DNA of 64,000 nt, taken from contig NZ_RJLN01000002.1 of the NCBI RefSeq assembly GCF_003725545.1, forward strand, positions 85,696 through 149,695, given 5' to 3'. Below are positions 55,291 through 64,000 of the stretch, in pieces. The notes under the pieces are model-generated. The model was not told the DNA's origin. It was given only the letters and a program-made list of their open reading frames with translations, and did no database searches. The translations under genes were made by a program, and so were the position numbers. Origin of the DNA: Micromonospora solifontis (GTDB lineage: Bacteria > Actinomycetota > Actinomycetes > Mycobacteriales > Micromonosporaceae). The stretch's first letter is position 1, and the number at the start of each line of letters is the position of its first letter.

Positions 55291-56433
55291 CTACAGGCCC
55301 AGCCCGCGGCCGATGATCTCCTTCATGATCTCGGTCGTGCCGCCGTAGATGGTCTGCACCCGGCCGTCCAGCCAGGCCTTCGCCACCGGGTACTCGAGCA
55401 TGAAGCCGTAGCCGCCGTGCAGTTGGAGGCAGCGGTCGGCGACCTTGTTCTGGAGCTCGGTGGTCCACCACTTGGCCTTCGCCGCGTCGGTGACCGAGAG
55501 CCGGCCGGCGTTGAACTCGGCGACGCAGTGGTTGACGAAGGTCCGCGCGATGGTGACCTCGGTGTCCAGCTCCGCCAGGAGGAAGCGGTTGTGCTGGAAC
55601 TTCCCGATCGGCCGGCCGAACGCCTCCCGGGAGCGGGCGTGGTCGAGGGTGAGCGCGAGCAGCTTCTCGCAGGCCGCCACGGCGGCGACGGCGATGCTCA
55701 GCCGCTCCCGGGGCAGGTTGCCCATCAGGTGGTAGAAGCCGTGGTTCTCGGTGCCGATCAGGTGGTCCGCCGGCACCCGGCAGTCGTCGAAGAAGAGCTC
55801 GGCGGTGTCGTTGGCCTTCAGGCCCACCTTCGCCAGCCGGCGGCCCCGGCCGAAGCCGGGCGTCCCGGCCTCGACCACCACCAGGCTCACCCCGTGCGCG
55901 CCCTGGTCGGGCGCGGTCTTGGCGACCACCACGACGAGGTCGGCCAGCTCGCCGTTGGTGATGAAGGTCTTCTGCCCGTTGAGCACGTACGTGTCGCCGT
56001 CGCGGACCGCGGTGGTGCGGATCCCGGCCAGGTCGCTGCCGGCGCCGGGCTCGCTCATCGCGATGGCGGTGACCAGCTCCCCGGAGCAGAAGCCGGGCAG
56101 CCAGCGCTTGCGCTGGTCCTCCGTGGTCAGGTCGGTCAGGTACGGGGCCACCACGTCGTTGTGCAGCCCGAAGCCCAGCCCGGAGCAGCCGGCCGAGACG
56201 ACCTCCTCGACCAGCACCGCGTTGAACCGGAAGTCCCGCTGGCCGCCACCGCCGTACTCCGGGTCGACGTCCATGCCGAGCAGCCCGGCCGCGCCGGCCT
56301 TGCGCCACACCGCGCGGTCGACGATCCCGTCGGCCTCCCACTGGGCGTGGTGCGGCACCGCCTCCCGGGCGAGGAACTCGCGGCACAGGTCCCGGAACTC
56401 TTCGTGGACGGGCTCGTAGAGATGCTGCTCCAT
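55291..56433 (-). CDS. Acyl-CoA dehydrogenase
   Basis: 380 residues, the family size. FAD/substrate motifs: AMSEPGAGSDLAGIRTTAV, LNGQKTFITNGELADLVVVV, HARSREAFGRPIGKFQHNRF and LQLHGGYGFMLEYPVAKAWL. At the position of the MCAD catalytic Glu (IYEGT) this enzyme reads IYGGTTEIMKEI, as in the long-chain/isovaleryl types, where the base comes from another helix. It probably oxidises long or branched acyl-CoA with ETF. ATG 56433. It is divergent from the polyamine transporter operon. Confidence 0.93.
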   Translation of the reverse strand: MEQHLYEPVHEEFRDLCREFLAREAVPHHAQWEADGIVDRAVWRKAGAAGLLGMDVDPEYGGGGQRDFRFNAVLVEEVVSAGCSGLGFGLHNDVVAPYLTDLTTEDQRKRWLPGFCSGELVTAIAMSEPGAGSDLAGIRTTAVRDGDTYVLNGQKTFITNGELADLVVVVAKTAPDQGAHGVSLVVVEAGTPGFGRGRRLAKVGLKANDTAELFFDDCRVPADHLIGTENHGFYHLMGNLPRERLSIAVAAVAACEKLLALTLDHARSREAFGRPIGKFQHNRFLLAELDTEVTIARTFVNHCVAEFNAGRLSVTDAAKAKWWTTELQNKVADRCLQLHGGYGFMLEYPVAKAWLDGRVQTIYGGTTEIMKEIIGRGLGL

Positions 56434-56489
56434 GGCACGAGTCTGCCCGTCCGACCGGCGGCCGGGAAGAGCCGGACGGCCATCGGGTC

Positions 56490-56551
56490 TTGACGACGGT
56501 ATCCGTTGCGGCTCTATTCTCACGACACGATTTCCGTGGACCCTAGTCCAC
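56490..56551 (+). promoter_or_regulatory. Candidate promoter and operator of the polyamine transporter operon
   Basis: TTGACG (56490) and TATTCT (56515) with a 19-nt spacer, followed at 56536-56551 by the inverted repeat GTGGAC-CCTA-GTCCAC. The repeat lies about where a transcription start would be, as for a repressor operator. No regulator gene is adjacent. Confidence 0.4.
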
Positions 56552-56586
56552 CAGCACAACGTTAACCGTAGGACTGAGGAGCGCCC

Positions 56587-57669
56587 ATGTCAGCCGGGCC
56601 CGCTACCCCCGCAGTCGCCCTCCGCGGCCTGCGCAAGTCGTTCGGTGCGGTGGAGGCGGTAGCCGACGTCGATCTGGAGATCGCCGACGGCGAGTTCTTC
56701 TCCATGCTCGGGCCGTCCGGCTCCGGCAAGACGACCGTGCTGCGCATGATCGCCGGCTTCGAGCCGCCGACCGCCGGGAGCGTCCTGCTCGGTGGGCGGG
56801 ACGTCACCCGGCTCGCCCCGTTCGAGCGGGACGTCAACACCGTGTTCCAGGACTACGCGCTGTTCCCGCACATGACCGTGCGGCAGAACGTCGAGTACGG
56901 CCTGCGGGTGCGCCGGGTGGGCCGCGCCGAGCGGCGGGACCGGGCGGCGGAGGCGCTCCGGAGCGTACGGCTCGACGGGCTGGCCGACCGGCGGCCGGCC
57001 GCGCTCTCCGGCGGGCAGCGGCAGCGGGTCGCCCTGGCCCGCGCGCTGGTCGTCCGCCCGAAGGTGCTCCTGCTCGACGAGCCACTGGGCGCGCTGGACC
57101 TGAAGCTGCGCGAGCAGATGCAGGTCGAGTTGAAGGCGCTGCAACGGGAGGTCGGCATCACCTTCGTCTTCGTCACCCACGACCAGGAGGAGGCGCTCAC
57201 CATGAGCGACCGGGTGGCGGTCTTCGAGCACGGCCGGATCGCCCAGGTGGGCACCCCGGCCGAGGTCTACGAGCGACCCGCCACCCCGTTCGTCGCCGGC
57301 TTCGTCGGCACCTCCAACCTGCTCGGTGGCGAGGCGGCCCGGGCGGTGCTCGGCCGCGAGGGAACCTTCTCCATCCGCCCGGAGAAGATCCGGCTGGACG
57401 GTTCCCCGCCGACCGCCGAGGAGACCTCCGCCGGCGGCCGGGTGGCCGAGGTCGTCTACGCCGGGGCGACCACCCGGTTCGTCGTCGACCTCGACGCCGG
57501 TGCCCGGCTCGTCGTGACGCAACAGAACCTGACCACCACCTCGGCCGACGTGGCGGCGCTGCGCGGCCGGCCGGTCCGCCTGGCCTGGCGCACCGAGCAC
57601 GCCGTGGCCGTACCCGTCCCCGCCGTACCGACCCCCCTCCCGAAGGAGAGCGCACATGCGTACCGGTAG
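56587..57669 (+). CDS. potA: Spermidine/putrescine-type ABC transporter ATP-binding protein
   Basis: 360 residues. Walker [20 protein letters not shown]-loop [13 protein letters not shown], signature [16 protein letters not shown], Walker [21 protein letters not shown] and H-loop [13 protein letters not shown], then a TOBE domain (about 275-345). The TOBE-bearing PotA type is used for polyamine or similar importers. The start is ATG 56587. Its 3' end overlaps the binding-protein gene by 14 nt. Confidence 0.92.
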   Translation: MSAGPATPAVALRGLRKSFGAVEAVADVDLEIADGEFFSMLGPSGSGKTTVLRMIAGFEPPTAGSVLLGGRDVTRLAPFERDVNTVFQDYALFPHMTVRQNVEYGLRVRRVGRAERRDRAAEALRSVRLDGLADRRPAALSGGQRQRVALARALVVRPKVLLLDEPLGALDLKLREQMQVELKALQREVGITFVFVTHDQEEALTMSDRVAVFEHGRIAQVGTPAEVYERPATPFVAGFVGTSNLLGGEAARAVLGREGTFSIRPEKIRLDGSPPTAEETSAGGRVAEVVYAGATTRFVVDLDAGARLVVTQQNLTTTSADVAALRGRPVRLAWRTEHAVAVPVPAVPTPLPKESAHAYR

Positions 57670-58855
57670 AACTCTGACCGCGCTCGCCGCGGTCGGCCTG
57701 CTCACCCTGGCCGGCTGCGGCGACGGCGGCACGAACGCCGGCGGTTCCGGCCCGGGCGGCATCAAGCCGCCCAAGATCGACAAGCTCGCGTCGCTGGGCG
57801 CCGGCGAGGGACAGGTCAACGTCGTCGCCTGGGCCGGGTACGTCGAGGACGGCTCCACCGACCCGAAGGTGGACTGGGTCACCGACTTCGAGAAGGAGAC
57901 CGGCTGCCAGGTCAACGTCAAGGTCGCCGGCACCTCCGACGAGATGGTGACCCTGATGAAGACCGGCGAGTACGACGTGGTCTCCGCCTCCGGGGACGCC
58001 TCGCTGCGGCTGATCTACGGCGGCGACGTCGCCCCGGTCAACACCGACCTGATCGGCAACTACAAGGACGTCTTCGACGGGCTCAAGCTGAAGCAGTGGA
58101 ACTCCGTGGACGGGGTGGCCTACGGCGTCCCGCACGGTCGTGGCGCGAACCTGCTGATGTACCGCACCGACGTGGTCAAGCCCGCCCCCACCTCCTGGGG
58201 CGCGGTGTTCGACGCGAACTCCCCCTACCGAGGGAAGATCACCGCGTACGACTCGCCGATCTACCTCGCCGACGCGGCGCTCTACCTGATGAAGCACCGG
58301 CCTGAGCTGGGCATCAAGAACCCGTACGCGCTGGACGACAAGCAGTTCGCCGCCGCCGTCGACCTGCTGAAGAAGCAGAACGAACTGGTCGGCGAGTACT
58401 GGTCGGACTACACCAAGGAGGTGCAGGCCTTCAAGGCCGGCAACTCGGTGCTCGGCACCACCTGGCAGGTGATCGCCAACCTGGCCGTCGCCGACAAGGC
58501 CCCGGTCGAGGCGATCCTGCCCGAGGAGGGAGCGACCGGCTGGTCCGATACCTGGATGGTCTCGGCGAAGGCGAAGCACCCGAACTGCGCGTACCGGTGG
58601 ATGGACCACATCATCTCGCCGAAGGCCAACGCGGCGGTCGCCGAGTGGTTCGGCGAGGCACCGGCCAACAAGCTGGCCTGCGCACAGACCGCCGACAAAA
58701 ACCACTGCGCGACCTACCACGCGGAGGACGAGGCCTACTTCGAGAAGGTCTGGTACTGGAACACCCCGGTGCAGCAGTGCCTGGACGGGCGTACCGACGT
58801 CAAGTGCAAGGACTACGCGGCCTGGACCCAGGCCTGGACCACGATCAAGGGCTGA
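57656..58855 (+). CDS. Polyamine-type ABC transporter substrate-binding lipoprotein
   Basis: 399 residues. Lipoprotein signal [20 protein letters not shown] with Cys21, then a PotD-like SBP family ([73 protein letters not shown]). Spermidine or putrescine is the family ligand, but it cannot be confirmed. Second gene of the operon. Confidence 0.92.
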   Translation: MRTGRTLTALAAVGLLTLAGCGDGGTNAGGSGPGGIKPPKIDKLASLGAGEGQVNVVAWAGYVEDGSTDPKVDWVTDFEKETGCQVNVKVAGTSDEMVTLMKTGEYDVVSASGDASLRLIYGGDVAPVNTDLIGNYKDVFDGLKLKQWNSVDGVAYGVPHGRGANLLMYRTDVVKPAPTSWGAVFDANSPYRGKITAYDSPIYLADAALYLMKHRPELGIKNPYALDDKQFAAAVDLLKKQNELVGEYWSDYTKEVQAFKAGNSVLGTTWQVIANLAVADKAPVEAILPEEGATGWSDTWMVSAKAKHPNCAYRWMDHIISPKANAAVAEWFGEAPANKLACAQTADKNHCATYHAEDEAYFEKVWYWNTPVQQCLDGRTDVKCKDYAAWTQAWTTIKG

Positions 58856-58856
58856 G

Positions 58857-59771
58857 GTGGCCACCTCGACGCTCGACCGGCCCGCGGGTGGCGCCACCGC
58901 CGCCCGCGGGCCGGTCCGCCGGCTCTCGGCCTGGCTGCACCGGCACGCCGGGGTACGCCTCGCCGCCCTGCTGGCCGCCCCGCTGTTCTGGCTGGTGGTC
59001 GCCTACCTGGGCGCGCTGGCCGTGCTCTTCGTCTCGGCGCTGTGGACGGTGAACGGCTTCACCGGCGAGGTCGTCCGGCAGCCCACCCTGGACAACTTCC
59101 GCACCATCGTCACCGACGAGGTGTACCGCACGGTGGCGCTGCGCAGCGTCGGCGTGGCCGCCGCGGTGACCGTGATCGACACCCTGATCGCCCTGCCGAT
59201 GGCCTTCTACATGGCCAAGGTCGCCAAGCCCCGGCACCGGCGCTGGCTGGTGGTCGCCATCCTCACCCCGCTCTGGGCCAGCTACCTGGTCAAGGCGTAC
59301 GCCTGGCGGGTGCTGCTGGCCAACGGCGGGCCGGTGGACTGGCTGTTCGGCGGGCCGGGCAGCGGCCCCGGGTACGGGCTGGGCGCGACCGTGCTGGTGC
59401 TGGCCTACCTCTGGCTGCCGTACATGATCCTGCCGATCTACGCGGGCCTGGAGCGGCTGCCCGACTCGCTGCTGGAGGCGTCGGCGGACCTGGGCGCCCG
59501 GGCCGGCCGCACGTTCCGGGCGGTGGTGCTGCCGGTGGTCGTCCCGTCGGTCATCGCCGGCTCGATCTTCACCTTCTCGCTCTCGCTCGGTGACTACATC
59601 ACGGTGCAGATCGTGGGCGGCAAGACGCAGCTCATCGGCAACCTCGTCTACGTGAACATCGGGGCGGCGAACAACCTGCCGTTCGCCGCCGCGCTGGCCA
59701 CCATCCCGGTCCTGATCATGGTCGGCTACCTGGTCGCCGTGCGGCGGTCCGGAGCTCTGGAGGAGCTGTGA
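58857..59771 (+). CDS. potB: Polyamine-type ABC transporter permease (PotB-like)
   Basis: 304 residues from GTG 58857, one nt after the upstream stop. Six spans, with the EAA-type loop LPDSLLEASADLGARAGRTF. The N-terminus is a long cytoplasmic stretch. Its stop overlaps potC's GTG by 4 nt. Confidence 0.91.
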   Translation: MATSTLDRPAGGATAARGPVRRLSAWLHRHAGVRLAALLAAPLFWLVVAYLGALAVLFVSALWTVNGFTGEVVRQPTLDNFRTIVTDEVYRTVALRSVGVAAAVTVIDTLIALPMAFYMAKVAKPRHRRWLVVAILTPLWASYLVKAYAWRVLLANGGPVDWLFGGPGSGPGYGLGATVLVLAYLWLPYMILPIYAGLERLPDSLLEASADLGARAGRTFRAVVLPVVVPSVIAGSIFTFSLSLGDYITVQIVGGKTQLIGNLVYVNIGAANNLPFAAALATIPVLIMVGYLVAVRRSGALEEL

Positions 59772-60580
59772 CCCTCTCCCGGTCGGCACGCTGGCTGCTG
59801 CGCGGCGCGATGGCGCTCGGCCTCGCCTTCATCTACCTGCCGCTCTCCATCGTGCTGGTCAACTCGTTCAACGCCGACCGCACGTTCGCCTGGCCGCCGC
59901 CGCGCTGGACCACCGAATGGTGGGCGCGGGCCTGGGAGAACGCGGGCGCGCGGGAGGCGCTGTGGACGTCGGTCCAGGCGGGGCTCGGCGCGACCGCCAT
60001 CGCGTTGCTGCTCGGCTCCCTGGTCGCCTTCGCCGTGCAGCGGTACCGGTTCTTCGGCCGCGAGACGGTGTCGCTGCTCGTCGTGCTGCCGATCGCGCTG
60101 CCCGGCATCGTCACCGGCATCGCCCTGGACACCGCGTTCCGCTCCGTGCTGGCGCCGTTCGGCATCGACAAGGGGCTCTTCTCGGTGATCGTCGGGCACG
60201 CGACGTTCTGCGTGGTGGTCGTCTACAACAACGTGCTGGCCCGGCTGCGCCGGTCCGGCGGCAACCTCCAGGAGGCGTCCGCCGACCTGGGGGCCGACGG
60301 GTGGCAGACCTTCCGGTACGTGACGTTCCCGGTGCTGCGCTCGGCGCTGCTGGCCGGCGGGCTGCTGGCGTTCGGGCTCTCCTTCGACGAGATCATCGTC
60401 ACCACGTTCACCGCCGGCCCCGGGGTGCAGACCCTGCCGATCTGGATCTTCAGCAACCTGTTCCGGCCGAACCAGGCGCCGGTCATCAACGTGGTGGCCG
60501 CCGTCCTCATCGTCGCCTCGGTGGTGCCGATCTACCTGGCCCAGCGGCTCTCCGACACGGCCGGCGGCGGCCGCCTCTGA
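59768..60580 (+). CDS. potC: Polyamine-type ABC transporter permease (PotC-like)
   Basis: 270 residues. Six spans and the loop GGNLQEASADLGADGWQTF. NSFNADRTFAWPPPRWTTEW is a PotC-like segment after the first span. It forms the channel with PotB. The next gene converges with 16 nt between the stops. Confidence 0.91.
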   Translation: MTLSRSARWLLRGAMALGLAFIYLPLSIVLVNSFNADRTFAWPPPRWTTEWWARAWENAGAREALWTSVQAGLGATAIALLLGSLVAFAVQRYRFFGRETVSLLVVLPIALPGIVTGIALDTAFRSVLAPFGIDKGLFSVIVGHATFCVVVVYNNVLARLRRSGGNLQEASADLGADGWQTFRYVTFPVLRSALLAGGLLAFGLSFDEIIVTTFTAGPGVQTLPIWIFSNLFRPNQAPVINVVAAVLIVASVVPIYLAQRLSDTAGGGRL

Positions 60581-60596
60581 CTCCTTGGGCGGGATC

Positions 60597-61334
60597 TCAG
60601 CCCCACCAGGTGGCGTCCGCGACCGGGACGAAGCCGAGCGAGTCGTACAGCGGGCGGCCGGCCCGGGCGGCGGTGAGCGTCATCGGCACGTCGCCGAAGC
60701 GGGCCAGCACCCCGTGCAGCAGGGCGCGACCCACGCCCCGCGACCGGTGCGCCGGCAGGCTGGTCATCCAGTAGAGGCCGACCCCCTCGTCCCGGACGGT
60801 CAGGCAGGCGCCGGCCGGCGTGGCACCCGGCCCGACGGCGCCCGCCTCGTCCCGGTGGACCAGGAAGAACCGGACCGCGGGCCGGTCCAGCAGGGCGGCC
60901 GGGAACGCCTGCGCCGGGCGGTACGGCTGGAAGCCCGCCAGCGGGAAGCCGTGCACCACCACGTCCTCGGCGACGGCGAGCTGGTCGGCGCGCTCGACCG
61001 GGGTGACCGGCAGCGCCGGGTCGGGCGCCGGCGCGGGGCGGCGGATCAGCACCGGCAGGGTGCGCGGGGTCAGGCCGAGCTCGGTGAGGTCCAGGCGGGC
61101 GTACTGGTCCTCGACGACCACCGGACCGGTCCGCCCGCGGACCAGCGCGGCCAGCTCGGCGCGGTCGTCCGGGGTCGGATCGGGCCGGCGCAGCAGGATC
61201 CGCAGCCCGGCGTGGGCGTCGCCCAGCACGGCCAGGAATCCCGGCCGGCGCAGCAGCCGGTGTCCCCGGCTCTCGGCGAGCGCGGTCCACATGGCCGCGG
61301 CGTTCCCGACGGACAGCTCGAGATCACTCGTCAT
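60597..61334 (-). CDS. GNAT family N-acetyltransferase
   Basis: 245 residues. A poorly conserved N-terminal half precedes a C-terminal GNAT core (about 140-240): VGLYWMTSLPAHRSRGVGRA, with the R-x2-G-x-G/A acetyl-CoA loop RSRGVGRALLHGVL, and GRPLYDSLGFVPVADATWWG at the end. Substrate unknown. It lies divergent from the pterin-dehydratase/VOC gene, 93 nt between starts. Confidence 0.85.
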   Translation of the reverse strand: MTSDLELSVGNAAAMWTALAESRGHRLLRRPGFLAVLGDAHAGLRILLRRPDPTPDDRAELAALVRGRTGPVVVEDQYARLDLTELGLTPRTLPVLIRRPAPAPDPALPVTPVERADQLAVAEDVVVHGFPLAGFQPYRPAQAFPAALLDRPAVRFFLVHRDEAGAVGPGATPAGACLTVRDEGVGLYWMTSLPAHRSRGVGRALLHGVLARFGDVPMTLTAARAGRPLYDSLGFVPVADATWWG

Positions 61335-61427
61335 GCCCCGACGCTATGGCCCCCGCCGCACGGCGGGCAGGTCCATTTCGCCGCCGCCGGGGTGGTCCGA
61401 CCCGCCCCGATGGGCCACCATGGCGGG

Positions 61428-62081
61428 ATGACCACGCTGACCGGACAACAGATCGCCGACGAGCAGCTGGCCGGCTGGACCTACCTGCTGGGGGCCCTGC
61501 AGACCCGGATCCGTACGCGGGACTTCGCGACCGGGCTGTCGATCGTGGACGCGATCGGGGCGGAGGCCGAGCGGATGGACCACCACCCGGATCTCGACCT
61601 GCGTTACGCCCACGTCGACGTCCGGCTCTGGTCGCACGACGCGCGCGGGGTCACCGACCGGGACGTGCGGCTGGCCCGGGCCATCTCGGCGATCGCCGCC
61701 GAGGCCGGGGCGCCCCTGGGCCACACCGGCGTCGCCCGGCTCGAACTCGCCCTGGACAGCCCGGACTTCGCCGCCGTGCTGCCGTTCTGGCGGGCGGTGC
61801 TCGCCACCGAGCATCTCGCCGGCCCAGGGTTCGGCGACGAGTTGCGCGACCCGGCCGGCACGCTGCCCACGGTGTGGTTCCAGAAGTCCGGCCGAAAGGA
61901 GCCCCGGCAGCGCTGGCACCCGGACGTGTGGGTGGACCCGGCCGAGGTACGGCCGCGCATCGACGCGGCCGTCGCCGCCGGCGGGACGCTGGTCAGCGAC
62001 GCGGCGGCGCCGCACTTCTGGGTGCTGGCCGACCCGGACGGCAACCGGGTCTGCCTCTGCACCTGGCAGGGGCGCGACTGA
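61428..62081 (+). CDS. 4a-hydroxytetrahydrobiopterin dehydratase fused to a VOC-like domain
   Basis: 217 residues. Residues 1-95 are a PCD/DCoH domain, starting MTTLTGQQIADEQLAGWTYL, with the signature EAERMDHHPDLDLRYAHVDV and HDARGVTDRDVRLARAISAI. Residues 100-217 form a VOC (glyoxalase-like) domain ending ADPDGNRVCLCTWQGRD. The first domain should dehydrate carbinolamine formed by aromatic amino acid hydroxylases. The role of the fused half is unknown; this fusion recurs in actinobacteria. ATG 61428. Confidence 0.9.
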   Translation: MTTLTGQQIADEQLAGWTYLLGALQTRIRTRDFATGLSIVDAIGAEAERMDHHPDLDLRYAHVDVRLWSHDARGVTDRDVRLARAISAIAAEAGAPLGHTGVARLELALDSPDFAAVLPFWRAVLATEHLAGPGFGDELRDPAGTLPTVWFQKSGRKEPRQRWHPDVWVDPAEVRPRIDAAVAAGGTLVSDAAAPHFWVLADPDGNRVCLCTWQGRD

Positions 62082-62088
62082 GCGGTGG

Positions 62089-62790
62089 TCAGCGGGCCAG
62101 CGCGCGGGCGGCCACCTTCAGGTCCTTGACCAGCCCGTCGTACGCCACGTCCTGGTTGTCGGCGCGCAGCACCGCGGACGGGTGGATGGTGGCCAGCAGC
62201 CGGGCCTCCGGCGCGTCGGCCACCTTCCCGGCGCTGTCCACCGGCACCCGGGCGAAGTCCTCGGGGTGCTGGGCGGCGGCGGGCCAGGGCATCAGTTCGC
62301 CACGCTGCTTCGTCACCCGGAAGGCCGGGCCGAGCAGCGCCTTGGCGGCGGTGGCGCCGAGCACCACCACGATCTCCGGCCGGAGCCGGGCGAACTCGGC
62401 GACCAGCCAGGGCCGGCACGCGGTGATGTGCACCCGGTCCGGGGTCTGGTGGATCCGCCGCTTGCCGCGCAGCTCGAAGCGGAAGTGCTTCACGGCGTTG
62501 GTGATGTACACCCGGCCCGCGTCGATGCCGGCGTCGTCGACCGCCCGGCGCAGCACCCGGCCGGCCGGCCCGACGAAGGGCAGGCCCTGCTTGTCCTCCA
62601 TGTCGCCGGGCTGCTCGCCGACGAACACCACCTGGGCGCTCTCGTCGCCCCGGCCGAAGACGGTCTGCGTGGCGTCGCGGTAGAGCTCGCAACCCCGGCA
62701 GTCGGTCGCGGCGCTGCGCAACTGGTCGATGGTGTCCGCCTGCGGCGGGATGAACTCCTGGGCTCCGGGCGCGCTCTCGGTCTCGGCCAT
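62089..62790 (-). CDS. udgX: UdgX, uracil-DNA binding/crosslinking protein
   Basis: 233 residues. The UDG fold motif is GEQPGDMEDKQGLPFVGPAG, and the diagnostic KRRIHQTPDR loop places His114 as the residue that in mycobacterial UdgX becomes covalently joined to the abasic site. Candidate 4Fe-4S ligands are Cys31, Cys34, Cys125 and, at the position of a fourth Cys in ordinary family 4 enzymes, His102 (NAVKHF). The C-terminal IHPSAVLR motif is present. It removes uracil and remains attached. A TATATAAA element lies about 10 nt before the ATG, suggesting a leaderless or very short leader. Confidence 0.93.
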   Translation of the reverse strand: MAETESAPGAQEFIPPQADTIDQLRSAATDCRGCELYRDATQTVFGRGDESAQVVFVGEQPGDMEDKQGLPFVGPAGRVLRRAVDDAGIDAGRVYITNAVKHFRFELRGKRRIHQTPDRVHITACRPWLVAEFARLRPEIVVVLGATAAKALLGPAFRVTKQRGELMPWPAAAQHPEDFARVPVDSAGKVADAPEARLLATIHPSAVLRADNQDVAYDGLVKDLKVAARALAR

Positions 62791-62835
62791 GCCGACTTTA
62801 TATACCGGTTTCGTGCTCGACGCCCGACCCGCGGG

Positions 62836-62952
62836 TCAGTACCCGCCGCCACCACCGCCGCGGGAGACCAGGGCGATCAACATGATCACCAGGATGATCA
62901 CCACCACCGCCACGCCGATCCACAGACCCGTCCGGGACCCGTTCGAAGCCAC
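62836..62952 (-). CDS. Tiny single-span membrane protein with Gly-rich end
   Basis: 38 residues from GTG 62952: VASNGSRTGLWIGVAVVVII then LVIMLIALVSRGGGGGGY. One transmembrane helix and a short Gly/Tyr tail. GGGAGGTG lies 7 nt upstream of the GTG; an ATG at 62997 would add 15 residues. Similar tiny proteins are common in actinomycetes without known function. It is upstream of udgX on the same strand, 45 nt apart. Confidence 0.65.
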   Translation of the reverse strand: MASNGSRTGLWIGVAVVVIILVIMLIALVSRGGGGGGY

Positions 62953-63007
62953 GCCGCCCACCTCCCGGCCGGGCTTACCCGGGCGGGCGGTGGCCATGCG
63001 TCCCGGC

Positions 63008-64000
63008 TCAGGCGGTGAAGCCGGTGGCGGTGGGGCGGAGCGCGCGGGCGACGGCCCCGGCGAGCGGATCGAGGTCGGCCTGGTCGAGCGAGCTGACCGT
63101 GATCCGCACCCCCGGCCCGGCGGCGATCCGGTGCGGCGCGCCGGGGGCCACCGACCAGCCGGCGTCGCGCAGCGCCGTGACGGCCAAGGTCTCGTCGGGC
63201 ACCGGGATCCAGACATTGATCCCGGTACGGCCGTGGGCGCTCACCCCGTGCGCCGCGAGCGCCTCGACCAGCCCGTCGCGGCGGCGCTCGTAGCTCTCCC
63301 CCGCGCGGCGCACCAGGTCGGCGGCGTCCGGGTCGCGCCAAAGCGCCAGGACCAGGCGTTGCAGCACGGTGGAGACCCAACCCGCGCCGACCCGCGCCCG
63401 CCCGGCCACCCGGGCCACCGTGGCCTCGTCGCCGGCCAGCACGGCGAGCCGCAGGTCCGGGCCGTAGGGCTTGCTCACCGACCGGACGAAGGCCCACGCC
63501 GGGGTCACCCCGGCGAGCGGGTGCAGGGGTACGCGGGCCAACTCGGCGGCGTGGTCGTCCTCGATCAGCAGCAGGTCGGCGCGGCCGGCGAGCAGCGTAC
63601 GCAGGGCGTCGGCGCGCCCGGCGGAAACGGCGGCGCCGGTCGGGTTCTGGGCCCGGCTGGTGACGACCAGGGCGCGCGCCCCGGCGGCGAGGGCGGCCCG
63701 GACGCCCGGCTCGGTGGGGCCCTCCTCGTCGACGGGCACCCCGATCGCCCGCAGCCCGAGCGCGGCGACCAGATCGAGCAGGTTGGCCCAGCCGGGGTCC
63801 TCGACGGCGACCGCGTCGCCGGGGCGCAGGTGGGCGGCGAGCAGGCGCTCGATGCCGTCCAGCGCGCCCCCGGTCACGGTGATCTCCTCGGCCGGCACGC
63901 CGTCGGCGGCGAGCCGGTCGCGGGCGGCGGCGGCCAGTTCGGGCAGGACGGCGCTGGCCGCGTATCCGCCGGGGGGCCCGATCTCGGCGGCGAGCGCGGC
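63008..64000 (-). CDS. PLP-dependent aminotransferase domain protein, truncated by the window edge (probably MocR/GntR-type)
   Basis: About 330 residues are visible from the C-terminal side; the N-terminus lies beyond 64000. The fold type I aminotransferase has TVTGGALDGIERLLAAHLRP, VEDPGWANLLDLV, VVTSRAQNPTGAAVSAGRAD, an LIEDDHAAEL substrate/PLP loop and the Schiff-base Lys in FVRSVSKPYGPDLRLAV. These match MocR-type regulators that carry an upstream GntR HTH, or free aminotransferases. Without the N-terminus the regulator assignment is likely but not certain. Confidence 0.85.
   Translation of the reverse strand, partial: AALAAEIGPPGGYAASAVLPELAAAARDRLAADGVPAEEITVTGGALDGIERLLAAHLRPGDAVAVEDPGWANLLDLVAALGLRAIGVPVDEEGPTEPGVRAALAAGARALVVTSRAQNPTGAAVSAGRADALRTLLAGRADLLLIEDDHAAELARVPLHPLAGVTPAWAFVRSVSKPYGPDLRLAVLAGDEATVARVAGRARVGAGWVSTVLQRLVLALWRDPDAADLVRRAGESYERRRDGLVEALAAHGVSAHGRTGINVWIPVPDETLAVTALRDAGWSVAPGAPHRIAAGPGVRITVSSLDQADLDPLAGAVARALRPTATGFTA

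Overview
The window is high-GC DNA (about 70% or more) from an actinomycete, most likely a Micromonosporaceae member such as Micromonospora or Salinispora. Supporting signs are the DUF3046-recA-recX order, nrdR-nrdJ divergent from lexA, an AcuC-type deacetylase next to a GNAT/acyl-CoA-synthetase fusion, an XRE/DUF397 pair, a group 2 (HrdB/SigB-like) sigma factor, GTG/TTG starts and many 4-nt start/stop overlaps. It reads as chromosomal. I saw no rRNA, tRNA, insertion sequence, phage module or CRISPR array. The only mobile element recognised is an intein inside recA.

Layout. 1-7.5 kb: LtrA-like membrane protein, HhH-GPD protein, secreted subtilisin, methyltransferase plus dtd, SpoOM-like protein, sigma factor. 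7.5-13 kb: acuC and a Pat-like lysine acetyltransferase in one operon, a sulfurtransferase and a DtxR/IdeR repressor. 13-18.3 kb: lipoprotein, DUF5522, coupled methyltransferase and asparaginase, membrane hydrolase, membrane protein. 18.4-21.8 kb: DGPF/YCII protein with its ECF sigma factor, DUF2332 and a nucleotidyltransferase. 21.8-23.6 kb: three overlapping tiny Cys-rich genes divergent from an XRE regulator/DUF397 pair, with duplicated AT-rich sites between them; this is the best candidate here for an undescribed system. 23.9-28.7 kb: B12-dependent ribonucleotide reductase nrdJ with nrdR, divergent from lexA with three SOS-like boxes. 28.7-37.7 kb: membrane propeller protein with a Gly/Tyr tail, hflX, malic enzyme, dapF, miaA, LigB-like protein, DUF349 protein. 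38-43.4 kb: secreted GH5-CBM2 glucanase, miaB, DUF2277, an unknown gene, selD. 43.6-47 kb: glutamate ABC transporter operon. 47-54 kb: rny, a BKACE-family gene, recX, intein-bearing recA, DUF3046. 54-64 kb: MFS exporter, acyl-CoA dehydrogenase, polyamine-type ABC operon, GNAT, pterin-dehydratase/VOC fusion, UdgX, a tiny membrane protein and a truncated PLP aminotransferase/regulator.

How the genes work together. A DNA-damage axis is visible: lexA, recA, recX, nrdJ/nrdR and udgX, with SOS-box-like sites before lexA and recA and two DnaA-box-like nonamers beside the recA site. A nitrogen/glutamate signal (GTnAC-n6-GTnAC) precedes the glutamate transporter and recurs next to an unknown gene. The acuC-Pat pair suggests reversible protein acetylation. 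Three related GC-rich palindromic elements (about 7.5, 14.0 and 39.6 kb) sit at gene ends, and two of them supply the stop codon of the adjoining gene.
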